NCBI GenBank assembly: GCA_946481095.1
Contig: CAMLML010000066.1
Coordinates: 1 to 26,239 of the forward strand
From: an uncultured Cellvibrio sp.
GTDB taxonomy: Bacteria > Pseudomonadota > Gammaproteobacteria > Pseudomonadales > Cellvibrionaceae
Length of the DNA: 26,239 nt
Reading direction: 5' to 3'
Shown: one piece after another, positions 9,394-17,000 of the stretch
How positions within the stretch are numbered: position 1 is the stretch's first letter
How the letters are laid out: the number at the start of each line of letters is the position of its first letter
The notes under the pieces: generated by a model
Told to the model about the DNA's origin: nothing
Databases searched by the model: none
What the model saw: the letters and a program-made list of their open reading frames with translations, nothing else
Made by a program: the position numbers and the translations under genes

Positions 9394-9545
9394 ATGCTTA
9401 ATATCAATTCCATGAAACATTTTGTCGCCGCCTCACTGCGTCCAATTTGGTATGCGGTGCGCGGCTCATTTGTTTGCGGAATTTGTTGAATTAAGTCGAG
9501 TTTCATCAAAGGCCGCAGCATAAAAACTGCGGCCTTTGTGTTTTA
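9394..9545 (+). ncRNA. Candidate structured small RNA or leader, with a 31-codon ORF, ending in a terminator
   Basis: This stretch holds no recognised gene but is not featureless. A two-part hairpin pairs GCCGC (9427-9431) with GCGGC (9461-9465) and CACTGCG (9434-9440) with TGCGGTG (9453-9459). It is followed by the perfect 11-bp terminator at 9508-9537. The same stretch contains an open frame from ATG 9394 to TGA 9489 (31 residues, ending in RGSFVCGIC) without a clear ribosome site. It could be a small RNA, the attenuated leader of the EamA gene at 9591, or a small protein gene. I do not recognise a known RNA family. Confidence 0.3.
9508..9545 (+). terminator. Intrinsic terminator upstream of the EamA gene
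   Basis: AAAGGCCGCAG (9508-9518) and CTGCGGCCTTT (9527-9537) form a perfect 11-bp stem with an 8-base A-rich loop, followed by GTGTTTTA. The T-run is modest and lies only on the plus-strand side. The minus-strand gene cca starts far to the left, so the terminator must serve a plus-strand transcript starting in the 9330-9500 region or act as an attenuator. Confidence 0.65.
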
Positions 9546-9565
9546 TGGATTGCAGTTTTTGGTTG

Positions 9566-9591
9566 TGGCAACACATTAAGGAGTGTTGTCA
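9566..9591 (+). promoter_or_regulatory. Hairpin presenting the ribosome binding site of the EamA gene
   Basis: TGGCAACAC (9566-9574) can pair with GTGTTGTCA (9583-9591) as a 9-bp stem with one G-U pair. The 8-base loop holds most of the Shine-Dalgarno sequence AAGGAG (9578-9583), and the first base of the ATG is in the stem. This could modulate initiation; that is inferred from structure alone. Confidence 0.35.
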
Positions 9592-10577
9592 TGCTAGTAC
9601 TTGCTTATTTCGGAGTTGTTTTAATTTGGGCGACTACGCCATTGGCTATTCAATGGAGTAGTCATGGTGTCAGTTTCAGTGCTGCTGCTATGTCACGCAT
9701 GACATTGGCCGTGTTGATTGCTATAGCAATCGATTTGATTTTTCGCCGAAAATTATTTTCTTATCTGAATAATTGGAAATTATTTTTTGCTGCTTCCCTG
9801 GGTGTATTTCCTAATATGCCGCTGGTTTATTGGTCTGCCCAATTTATCCCTTCGGGAATTATTGCGGTGATATTTGCCTTATCACCCTTGGCAACGGGAT
9901 TAATTAGTTGGTGGTTGTTAAAAGATAATCCCTTCACTCTTCGACGTGTGTTGTCCCTGTTGATTGCCATTACGGGTTTGTCTTTGATTTTTCATGAACA
10001 ATGGCAACTGGATTTACAGGCGCTATGTGGTGTATTGGGAATATTGGCATCCTGTTTTTTATTTTCTTTCAGCAGTGTTTTAGTGAAGAAAATAACCATG
10101 ACACAAAATTCACCCGATGCTTTCATTCAAGCGACAGGCGCATTAATTTTCTCATTGCCAGGATTATGGATTTTTTGGTGGGTTCAAGACGGGAAAATTC
10201 CCGGCAGTCTCCCACCCACTGAAGCTTGGGCAAGCATTTTATATCTCGCATTGGTGGGATCATTAATTGGCGCCGTTTTATTTTTCTATGTGCTGCAACG
10301 GTTGGCAGCTGGAGTTGTTGCCTTAATTACGCTGATGACTCCTTTATTGGCACTCTGGTTGGGTAATGCTCTGGCGGATGAAGACTTGAGTGTTCAGGCA
10401 AAATGGGGCGTTCTGCTTGTTTTGTCTGGTTTGGTTTGTTATGGAAGTTGGTCTATCGGCTCCTTGAAGCGGATAGTTGATCAATGGGCGTTGAGCCGGT
10501 TAACCAGGTCCCAATCAAAAAATGCCGCTGAAATCTACCTGCAGGAAATTAAAAGTGACATAGAAAAATACAAATGA
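9591..10577 (+). CDS. EamA-family (DMT superfamily) inner-membrane transporter
   Basis: Drug/metabolite transporter superfamily protein of 328 residues with about ten transmembrane helices arranged as two EamA repeats (roughly residues 1-137 and 147-282). The first helix carries the common VLAYFGVVLIWATTPLAIQW, and the first repeat ends with ITGLSLIF. The second repeat includes VGSLIGAVLFFYVLQRLAAGVVALITLMTPLLALWLG, typical of EamA proteins. A hydrophilic tail of about 40 residues follows. AAGGAG lies 7 bases before the ATG inside a small hairpin. It is transcribed alone, with a strong hairpin after its stop. The substrate cannot be told; family members export amino acids, metabolites or drugs. 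A link to urea metabolism is not shown. Confidence 0.88.
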   Translation: MLVLAYFGVVLIWATTPLAIQWSSHGVSFSAAAMSRMTLAVLIAIAIDLIFRRKLFSYLNNWKLFFAASLGVFPNMPLVYWSAQFIPSGIIAVIFALSPLATGLISWWLLKDNPFTLRRVLSLLIAITGLSLIFHEQWQLDLQALCGVLGILASCFLFSFSSVLVKKITMTQNSPDAFIQATGALIFSLPGLWIFWWVQDGKIPGSLPPTEAWASILYLALVGSLIGAVLFFYVLQRLAAGVVALITLMTPLLALWLGNALADEDLSVQAKWGVLLVLSGLVCYGSWSIGSLKRIVDQWALSRLTRSQSKNAAEIYLQEIKSDIEKYK

Positions 10578-10585
10578 CACTGTTT

Positions 10586-10616
10586 GGTGCACCCATCCTA
10601 TGGGTGCACCTATTTT
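10586..10616 (+). terminator. Strong hairpin after the EamA gene, overlapping an NtrC-like site
   Basis: GGTGCACCCAT (10586-10596) and ATGGGTGCACC (10600-10610) form a perfect 11-bp stem with a 3-base loop, followed by TATTTT. It lies 8 bases after the EamA stop, so a terminator is likely. Each arm contains the self-complementary GGTGCACC, and the right arm is part of the NtrC-like dyad annotated separately. Confidence 0.6.
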
Positions 10617-10621
10617 ATGCA
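10605..10621. promoter_or_regulatory. NtrC-like binding site upstream of torF
   Basis: TGCACCTATTTTATGCA matches the NtrC consensus TGCACC-N5-GGTGCA at 10 of 12 half-site positions with exact spacing. It lies about 120 bases upstream of the start expected from the sigma-54 promoter at 10709, a usual enhancer distance. It shares the spacer TATTT with the site upstream of atzF (11869). Confidence 0.5.
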
Positions 10622-10658
10622 TCAATATGGTGCCAAATTAAATACCCCAAATAGTATT

Positions 10659-10673
10659 CAATCTTGTATCCAA
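10659..10673. promoter_or_regulatory. Shared CAATCTTGTATCCAA motif upstream of torF (possible GntR operator)
   Basis: This exact 15-base sequence recurs at 12052-12066 upstream of atzF. Its core TTGTATCCAA differs by one base from the perfect dyad TTGTATACAA, a form typical of FCD-type GntR operators. The GntR/FCD gene at 17921 is the likely partner; that is an inference. Confidence 0.45.
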
Positions 10674-10708
10674 CTATTAACTCCATGAATTTCAAAAGAA
10701 AATTAAAG

Positions 10709-10726
10709 TTGGCTTGGTAACTGCAA
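10709..10726 (+). promoter_or_regulatory. Sigma-54 (-24/-12) promoter of torF
   Basis: TGGCTTGGTAACTGCA has GG and GC exactly 12 bases apart, as in the consensus TGGCACG-N4-TTGCA. The invariant TGGC and TGCA are present, while the bases between are a weaker match. The expected start is near 10735, about 75 bases before the torF ATG. Confidence 0.55.
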
Positions 10727-10811
10727 AAGTGTGTTCAAGCTAATGTGATAAAGCAGTAGCTGCCTCAAAAATACCAAATACTTAGTAAATTCCAACGTAG
10801 AGGAAGAACTC

Positions 10812-11492
10812 ATGAAGATGAAACAAAAATTGGTTGCTAGTGCTGTAGCTCTGTCTGCTTTTGCTGGCCTCGCTGTTCCTGCTGCTCATGCTGAAGTTGC
10901 GGCGTCTGTTGGTGCATCGAATATGTACTACTGGAGAGGGTTTGATTTGGGTGGTGGTGCTGCACTTTCTGCTGATGTGAATGTTAGCGGGAATGGTTTT
11001 GTAGCTGGAATTTGGACTAGCTCTGGTGATGGTAGTTTTGGAACAGAATATGATCTTTATGCGGGTTACTCAGGTTCAATTGATAAATTTACCTATGGTG
11101 TAAGTGTCGTTTCTTACATTTACCCAACAATGGGTGAATACGTCAGTGATGATGTCAATTCTGCTGTGAAACCAGGTGAGTATGTTGAAGTGATCCCTTC
11201 AATTGGTTATGGTCCATTCAAGTTTACTTATTATGATGCTGTAGTGGCAGATCACGCACCTCTTGGAAATGAAGACTATAGCTATGCAACAGCAGAGCTT
11301 TCTTTTGAGAAATTTGCTTTTAAATTAGGTCAACATATGGATGATGGTGATTCTGTGTATAGTCATATTGATGCAACTTACAAGTACAACGATAAGTTGA
11401 GTTTCACTTTGGGTAAAATTATCGATGATAATGATGGTGAAGTTGATGATGAAATTAATTTTGTTGTGAATTTGTCTTTACCAATTCAATAA
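10812..11492 (+). CDS. TorF-family putative outer-membrane porin (Gcw_chp/TIGR02001 type)
   Basis: Exported protein of 226 residues. The Sec signal peptide covers residues 1-27 (two lysines, hydrophobic core, cleavage after AHA). The mature part starts EVAASVGASNMYYWRGFDLGG, the strand-turn signature of this family, in which SxxYxxRG is characteristic. It consists of alternating glycine/aromatic segments fitting a small beta-barrel (EYDLYAGYSG, FTYGVSVVSYIYP, KLSFTLGKI). GAGGAAG precedes the ATG. It has its own sigma-54 promoter, an NtrC-like site and a terminator. Homologues are annotated as putative porins without proven substrate. Control by nitrogen signals and the place directly before the urea genes suggest passage of urea or another nitrogen source through the outer membrane; this is a hypothesis. 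Confidence 0.82.
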   Translation: MKMKQKLVASAVALSAFAGLAVPAAHAEVAASVGASNMYYWRGFDLGGGAALSADVNVSGNGFVAGIWTSSGDGSFGTEYDLYAGYSGSIDKFTYGVSVVSYIYPTMGEYVSDDVNSAVKPGEYVEVIPSIGYGPFKFTYYDAVVADHAPLGNEDYSYATAELSFEKFAFKLGQHMDDGDSVYSHIDATYKYNDKLSFTLGKIIDDNDGEVDDEINFVVNLSLPIQ

Positions 11493-11514
11493 ATTTAATT
11501 CAATGTTGAACCCC

Positions 11515-11545
11515 AAAAAGCAAGCTTCGGCTTGCTTTTTTTCGT
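11515..11545 (+). terminator. Intrinsic terminator of torF
   Basis: AAAAAGCAAGC (11515-11525), loop TTCG, then GCTTGCTTTTT (11530-11540) continuing into a T-run. It is a classic stable UUCG-loop terminator, 22 bases after the torF stop. Confidence 0.88.
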
Positions 11546-11563
11546 TTAAGGAAAAATCTCATC

Positions 11564-11810
11564 ATGAAATTCCTGTAAAAATTTTATTTTCCGTAATATT
11601 AATTTTCTTAAGCAATATAACTTCGGCTAACAATCAATTTTCAATTTTCAATTTGCCTTGGCTTACCCTATGGCGGAGTAATAGGTGGAAAATATTCGAC
11701 CAATGTTGGTAACGGAAAACTTTATGCAAGTTTAGGATTAATGGCTTACAGCTGATCAATATGATCGTGAAGATCAAGGTTTATTTATTATTTGGGGCTA
11801 TCAGTACTAG
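11564..11810 (+). pseudogene. Frameshifted relic of a small exported protein
   Basis: Three reading frames in succession give protein-like segments that no single frame joins. After AAGGA and an ATG at 11564 comes a signal-peptide-like stretch (VKILFSVILIFLSNITSA, 11575-11628) followed by NNQFSIFN. The next frame gives LGLPYGGVIGGKYSTNVGNG and KLYASLGLMAYS (11657-11752). A third frame gives LTADQYDREDQGLFIIWGYQ before a final Y and TAG at 11808. The reconstructed product has about 80 residues, glycine/aromatic-rich and ending in an aromatic residue, like a small outer-membrane or periplasmic protein. An intact terminator follows, as expected of a former gene. Sequencing errors could produce the same picture. 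I cannot name the family. Confidence 0.5.
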
Positions 11811-11837
11811 CTTCAATATTTTTTCATGCGGAAATTC

Positions 11838-11865
11838 AAGGCAGCTTTGGCTGCCTTTTCTTTTT
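11838..11865 (+). terminator. Intrinsic terminator after the pseudogene
   Basis: AAGGCAGC (11838-11845), loop TTTG, GCTGCCTT (11850-11857), then TTCTTTTT. It lies 27 bases after the TAG of the frameshifted gene and isolates the atzF promoter region from upstream transcription. Confidence 0.85.
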
Positions 11866-11868
11866 AAT

Positions 11869-11885
11869 GGCACCTATTTGGTGCC
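11869..11885. promoter_or_regulatory. NtrC-like binding site upstream of atzF
   Basis: GGCACCTATTTGGTGCC is a perfect dyad with the NtrC arrangement (GCACC-N5-GGTGC); only the two outermost bases differ from TGCACC-N5-GGTGCA. It lies about 170 bases upstream of the start expected from the sigma-54 promoter at 12023, within the range of enhancer sites. The dyad is seen; binding is inferred. Confidence 0.6.
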
Positions 11886-12022
11886 TCAAAAATTCCTATT
11901 GTTTTATAAAAGAGCATTCAATTGGCATTTCTTGTATTTTTTAAAATACAAGATGAGTTTTTATTTTATCAATTGATTGATTATGCTTGGGTTTTTATAA
12001 AAATAAAATTCATCACATCTTC
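11886..12022. other. A+T-rich spacer between the NtrC-like site and the sigma-54 promoter
   Basis: No gene is seen here. The stretch is strongly A+T-rich and contains a long dyad, CTTGTATTTT/AAAATACAAG (11932-11953). It is the segment that would have to bend for an enhancer-bound activator to reach the promoter. Whether IHF binds here cannot be judged by eye. Confidence 0.35.
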
Positions 12023-12038
12023 TGGCACGCTTACTGCA
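12023..12038 (+). promoter_or_regulatory. Sigma-54 (-24/-12) promoter of atzF
   Basis: TGGCACGCTTACTGCA matches the consensus TGGCACG-N4-TTGCA at all but one position, with exact GG-to-GC spacing. The predicted start is near 12049, about 55 bases before the atzF ATG. It is the best regulatory match in the window and points to RpoN plus an enhancer-binding activator such as NtrC. Confidence 0.8.
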
Positions 12039-12051
12039 ATTTCTTGTAAAA

Positions 12052-12066
12052 CAATCTTGTATCCAA
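12052..12066. promoter_or_regulatory. Shared CAATCTTGTATCCAA motif upstream of atzF (possible GntR operator)
   Basis: Identical over 15 bases to 10659-10673. Here it lies directly downstream of the sigma-54 promoter, covering about +3 to +17 of the expected transcript, a position suited to repression. The core TTGTATCCAA resembles FCD-GntR operators. Confidence 0.5.
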
Positions 12067-12103
12067 GAATGAATTCAATAAATACAAGTCGGGAAATTGC
12101 GGT

Positions 12104-13891
12104 ATGACAGAATTTTTTGGTTGGACAATTCCAGAGTGGCTTGCAGCTTATCGCAGTGGAAAATTAACTCCACGCGATGCCTTGCATTCGCTTCGTGAAA
12201 AGCTGTCAGTGGATGATAAGGCCTGGATCTATTTGCTCTCCGCCAGTGAAATTGAGCAGCAGCTTGCCCGTTTGGATGCAATAGAAAATGCAATCAATTT
12301 GCCTTTGTACGGAATTCCATTTTCCGTTAAAGACAATATTGATGTGGCGGCAGTGCCTACTACTGCCGCGTGCCCTGCATTTACTTATGTTCCTGAACAA
12401 GATGCCACGGTTGTCGCGGCTTTGAAAAAAGCCGGTGCAATTGTGTTGGGTAAAACCAATCTGGATCAATTTGCCACTGGCCTTGTGGGTACTCGTTCAC
12501 CTTATGGCGTCGTACCCAATTCTTTTAATTCTGATTATGTTTCCGGTGGTTCCAGTTCGGGTTCCGCAACTCTAGTGGCGAGAGGTATAGTCCCGTTTAG
12601 TTTGGGAACAGACACGGCAGGTTCAGGTCGTGTTCCTGCAGGTTTTAATAATATTGTTGGGTTAAAACCTACCAAGGGTCGATTCAGTATTAAAGGCGTA
12701 GTGCCCGCCTGTAAAAGTCTGGATTGTGTTTCAATTTTTTCTCTCACAGTTGAGGATGCAGAAATGGTTGCATCCTTAATTGAAGGTTTTGATGTTGCAG
12801 ATGGCTTTTCGCGTAAATCACAAGTTGCGCGTTATTTTTCCGATATGCCCCGCTTTGCAATCCCTGCATCACCTGATTGGTTTGGTGATGAAAAATCTAA
12901 AGCTGCCTGGTTACTCACCTTGGAAAAAATGCGCAGCATGAATGTGCAATTAGTTGAAATGGATTTCACACCTATGTTCACTCTCGCACAATTACTCTAT
13001 GGTGGTCCCTGGGTTGCTGAGCGTCATGCCGCGATTGCTGATTTTATGCAAAATCACGCTGCTGATATGAATGAAGTTGTGCGAAGTATTATCGAAAAAG
13101 CAAAAAAATTTTCGGCAACCGATGTTTATTCTGCTGAATATCGTCGTGTTGAATTGGCACGTGAAATTCAAATGCTGATGAGTACTGTGGATGCATTATT
13201 AGTTCCAACCGCGCCGCATCATCCAACAATTGCGCAAGTGATGGCTGATCCAATTCAAGTGAATAGTCAGTTGGGAACTTACACCAATTTTGTGAATTTA
13301 GCGGATTGTTCCGCATTAGCCTTACCTGCAACCATTCGTACAGACGGCTTGCCATTCGGCATCACGTTAATTGCAGCAGCTTGGCAAGATTCTGCATTGG
13401 CTGCATTCGGAAAAAAATGGCACGCGAGTTTGTCATTGCGATTAGGCACTACGCAAAAATCTATTCCTGCATTCATCGAAAAGAAATCTGCCCCGGCAGG
13501 TTATGTGCGCCTTGCTGTTGTCGGTGCGCATCTCACTGGTATGCCGCTCAATACACAATTGCAAGAACGTAAGGCGATTTTTGTTGAAAGTACATTTACT
13601 GCAAAAAATTATCGTTTGTTTGCCTTGCCCAACACCACTCCACCAAAACCTGGATTGATTCGAACTGATGCAGAAGGTGCAGAAATTATTGTGGAATTGT
13701 GGGATGTACCTTTGACCGATTTCGGAAGTTTTGTTGCATTAATTCCTGCTCCGTTGGGAATCGGCACTTTAACTTTGTGTGATGGGAGGGAAGTGAAAGG
13801 ATTTATTTGTGAAGGCAATGCTGTGAAAGGAGTGGCAGATATTACGGGTTTTGGTGGATGGCGGAGTTATATAGCGTCGCTGAAAAAATGA
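12104..13891 (+). CDS. atzF: Allophanate hydrolase (amidase signature family)
   Basis: Hydrolyses allophanate, the product of urea carboxylase, to ammonia and CO2: second half of the ATP-dependent urea amidolyase pathway. It has 595 residues, full length for the bacterial enzyme. The amidase signature domain covers about 1-440: catalytic Lys76 (SVKDNID), cis-Ser150 (SGGSSSGSA) and nucleophile Ser174 in LGTDTAGSGRVPA, with the family's 24-residue spacing between the two serines. The C-terminal domain (about 465-595) is that of allophanate hydrolases, with VGAHLTGMPLN, and ends GFGGWRSYI. Weak ribosome site. It is preceded by an excellent sigma-54 promoter, an NtrC-like site and the shared CAATCTTGTATCCAA motif. 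Urea carboxylase follows after a 206-base gap filled by a family B repeat. In yeast the two activities are fused in Dur1,2; here they are separate. Confidence 0.95.
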   Translation: MTEFFGWTIPEWLAAYRSGKLTPRDALHSLREKLSVDDKAWIYLLSASEIEQQLARLDAIENAINLPLYGIPFSVKDNIDVAAVPTTAACPAFTYVPEQDATVVAALKKAGAIVLGKTNLDQFATGLVGTRSPYGVVPNSFNSDYVSGGSSSGSATLVARGIVPFSLGTDTAGSGRVPAGFNNIVGLKPTKGRFSIKGVVPACKSLDCVSIFSLTVEDAEMVASLIEGFDVADGFSRKSQVARYFSDMPRFAIPASPDWFGDEKSKAAWLLTLEKMRSMNVQLVEMDFTPMFTLAQLLYGGPWVAERHAAIADFMQNHAADMNEVVRSIIEKAKKFSATDVYSAEYRRVELAREIQMLMSTVDALLVPTAPHHPTIAQVMADPIQVNSQLGTYTNFVNLADCSALALPATIRTDGLPFGITLIAAAWQDSALAAFGKKWHASLSLRLGTTQKSIPAFIEKKSAPAGYVRLAVVGAHLTGMPLNTQLQERKAIFVESTFTAKNYRLFALPNTTPPKPGLIRTDAEGAEIIVELWDVPLTDFGSFVALIPAPLGIGTLTLCDGREVKGFICEGNAVKGVADITGFGGWRSYIASLKK

Positions 13892-13894
13892 AAA

Positions 13895-14050
13895 CACCCT
13901 CTCCCTAGCCCTCTCCCATCAAGGGAGAGGGAATAGATTGAAGTTTTTAATGGAAGGCAAATTTAATTTGGAACTTGTGAGTTTAAGAAAAATTTAGAAC
14001 AGAACCAAATCCCCTCTCCCCTTGTGGGAGAGGGGCAAGGGAGAGGGGGG
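13895..14050. repeat. Intergenic inverted repeat, family B, copy 2
   Basis: The left arm reads CACCCTCTCCCTAGCCCTCT and goes on CCCATCAAGGGAGAGGGAA. The right arm has CCCCTCTCCCCTTGTGGGAG followed by AGGGGCAAGGGAGAGGGGGG. A central 75-base A+T-rich part separates them. Arms and central start (AGATTGAAGTT) are almost the same as in copy 3 (21875), in the same orientation, so both derive from one element. It lies between atzF and the urea carboxylase gene, inside the presumed operon. Confidence 0.88.
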
Positions 14051-14097
14051 TGAAAAACCTCTGCCTTGATTAAAAAAATTAGCAGTCGGAGAAGAAA

Positions 14098-17000
14098 ATG
14101 TTAAAGACCGTACTCATAGCAAACCGTGGTGAAATCGCAGTGCGTATTGCGAAAACGCTAAAGAAAATGGGAATTGAATCTGTTGCCGTTTATTCCGATG
14201 CGGATCGTAATTCGGCGCATGTCACAGCTTGTGACAAAGCAATTTGTCTCGGTGGTAATACCGCAGCAGAAAGTTATTTAAAAACGGATTTAATTTTGGC
14301 GGCTGCAAAAGAAACCGGTGCCCAAGCCATTATACCGGGCTACGGATTTTTATCCGAAAACGCAGCTTTTGCGGAAAAATGCGAAGCGGAAGGAATTGCA
14401 TTTTGTGGCCCTACACCTTCACAAATTCGTCAGTTTGGTTTGAAGCATACCTCGCGTGAATTGGCGGCAGAAGCCAATGTACCTTTAACGCCTGGGACCG
14501 GTTTATTAAATTCAATAGAAGAAGCAACTGCATTTGCCGGGAAATTAGGTTATCCGGTGATGTTAAAAAGTACTGCCGGTGGAGGCGGTATTGGTTTAAC
14601 ACGTTGTAACAGTGAAGCTGAATTGGTTAATGCTTATGAAAGTGTTAAACGTTTGGGACAAAACTTTTTTAGCGACAGCGGTGTTTTTCTTGAACGATTT
14701 GTGGATAACGCACGTCATGTTGAGGTGCAAATTTTTGGCGATGGTAAAGGCAATGTATTGGCGCTGGGTGAGCGTGATTGTTCCTTGCAACGTCGTAATC
14801 AAAAAGTAGTTGAAGAAACACCGGCACCAAATTTACCCGCATCAACACGAGAAAAATTATTAGCAGCGTCAGTTAGTCTCGGCAAAATGGTGAATTATCG
14901 TTCTGCGGGTACTATTGAATATATTTACGATCCTGTACGCGACGAATTTTATTTTCTGGAAGTGAATACACGTTTGCAAGTTGAACATCCGATTACTGAA
15001 GCTTGTACGGGGGTGGATTTGGTTGAATGGATGATTCTCACCGCCGCAGGCACACCTCCTGAATTAAATATTCAAGTTAATCCAAAAGGTGCAGCAATTG
15101 AAGTTAGATTGTATGCAGAAGATCCTGTTCGTGATTTTCAACCATCGCCTGGTGTTCTCACAGAAGTTAAATTTTCGGAATCTGCACGTATCGACACATG
15201 GGTGGCAACCGGTACAGAAGTGTCACCTTATTATGATCCGATGATTGCCAAAATTATTGTTTATGGAAAAGACCGTGCAGATGCTATTGCAAAAATGTCA
15301 GCGGCATTAAATGAAACCAGTGTTGCCGGTATTGCGACAAATCTTGATTATTTACGACAAATTATTGCATCCGATTTTTTTGCATCAGGGAAAGTTGCAA
15401 CCAATAAATTAGCGAGTTTTGCTTATGTACCGCCTGTGATTGAAGTGATTCAACCGGGTACTTACACCAGCGTGCAGGATTATCCTGGACGTGTGGGTTT
15501 GTGGAGTGTCGGTGTTCCACCTTCAGGGCCAATGGATGATTATGCATTTCGTTTGGCGAATCGTATTGTCGGTAATCATGAAAGTGCAGCCGCAATTGAA
15601 TACACCATTATTGGTCCCAAATTAAAATTTCATACTGATGCAATAATTGCATTAACCGGTGCGATTTCTGCTGCAAAAATTGATGGAAAATTAATTGAGT
15701 TTTGGCAACCGGTGGCCATAAAAGCCGGACAAATTCTTGAAATAGGAAAAGCCGAACAAGGTTGTCGTGGTTATATTGCCGTGCGCAATGGTATTGATGT
15801 TCCTGTTTATTTGGGTAGCCGATCCACTTTTGCTTTAGGTCAATTTGGTGGGCACGCAGGTCGCACTTTGCGTGCAACCGATATGTTGCCGATTAGTAAT
15901 CCTGCAATTGCCGCTTGCACCACACCGGCACCTGTTTATGCAGCAGCAAAAGCACCTGCCGAATTAATTCCGAATTGTTTTTCCAAAACAGAAACTGCTC
16001 GTACCTGGGACATAGGGGTGCTTTATGGTCCGCATGGCGCGCCGGATTTTTTCACCGAAGATGCCATCAAAATGTTTTTTGATACTGCATGGGAAGTGCA
16101 TTACAACTCCAATCGATTGGGTATTCGTTTGAATGGGCCAAAACCCACATGGACACGCAGCGATGGTGGCGAAGCCGGTTTGCATCCATCGAATATTCAC
16201 GATACAGAGTATGCGATGGGTTCGATTAATTTCACTGGCGATATGCCGGTGATTTTAACCAAAGATGGCCCCAGTCTTGGTGGTTTTGTTTGTCCTGTCA
16301 CTATTGTAAAAGCTGAATTATGGAAAGTCGGGCAGGTTAAACCTGGCGATAAAATTTGTTTTAAGCGAATGAGTTTTGATGATGCGTTATCCCTGGAAAA
16401 AGCGCAGGACAAAGCAATTAATGAATTAAAACCGATTGAAAAGTTCTCAACAACAGCCATGGTTAAACCGGCGCATGGTTTATCAGAATGTATTGTGGCT
16501 TCATTGCCGCCAAAAAATGGACGTCCATTGGTTTCTTATCGTCAAGCCGGTGATAAATATATTTTGTTGGAGTACGGAGACAATATTCTGGAATTGAGTT
16601 TGCGTTTGCGTGTGTATGCGTTGATGGAATATTTAAAAGCGTCACCGATTAAAGGTGTGATTGAATTATCTCCCGGCGTGCGTTCATTGCAAATTAATTA
16701 CGATAGCCGTGTGATTCATCAGCAAGAATTGATCAAACAATTATTGCTAATTGAAGACATTCTCGCTGATGCGCGTGAAATAAAAGTTCCCAGTCGTATT
16801 GTGTATATGCCGATGGCATTTGAAGATTCAGCAACGCTTGACGCAGTTGCACGTTATCGACAATCGGTTCGCGACACGGCGCCCTGGCTACCCAGCAATA
16901 CTGAATTTATGCGTCGCATTAATGGTTTGGATTCTGTTGATCAAGTCAAACAAATTATTTTCGATACCAGTTACATGGTGTTGGGATTGGGAGATGTTTA

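Noticed and set aside
11503..11712. Single 69-codon frame starting MLNPKKQASACF as an intact gene
   Set aside because: Its first 20 codons are the torF terminator read as protein; only the later part looks like a signal peptide, and the frame is lost afterwards. It is treated as part of the pseudogene.
13089..13355. Minus-strand frames inside atzF, urea carboxylase and urtA (60-96 codons)
   Set aside because: All overlap strongly supported genes on the other strand and show no domain, ribosome site or context of their own.
14052..14097. Guanidine-type riboswitch before the urea carboxylase gene
   Set aside because: Only 46 bases remain between the repeat and the ATG, too short for the guanidine-I structure, and its conserved parts are not seen.
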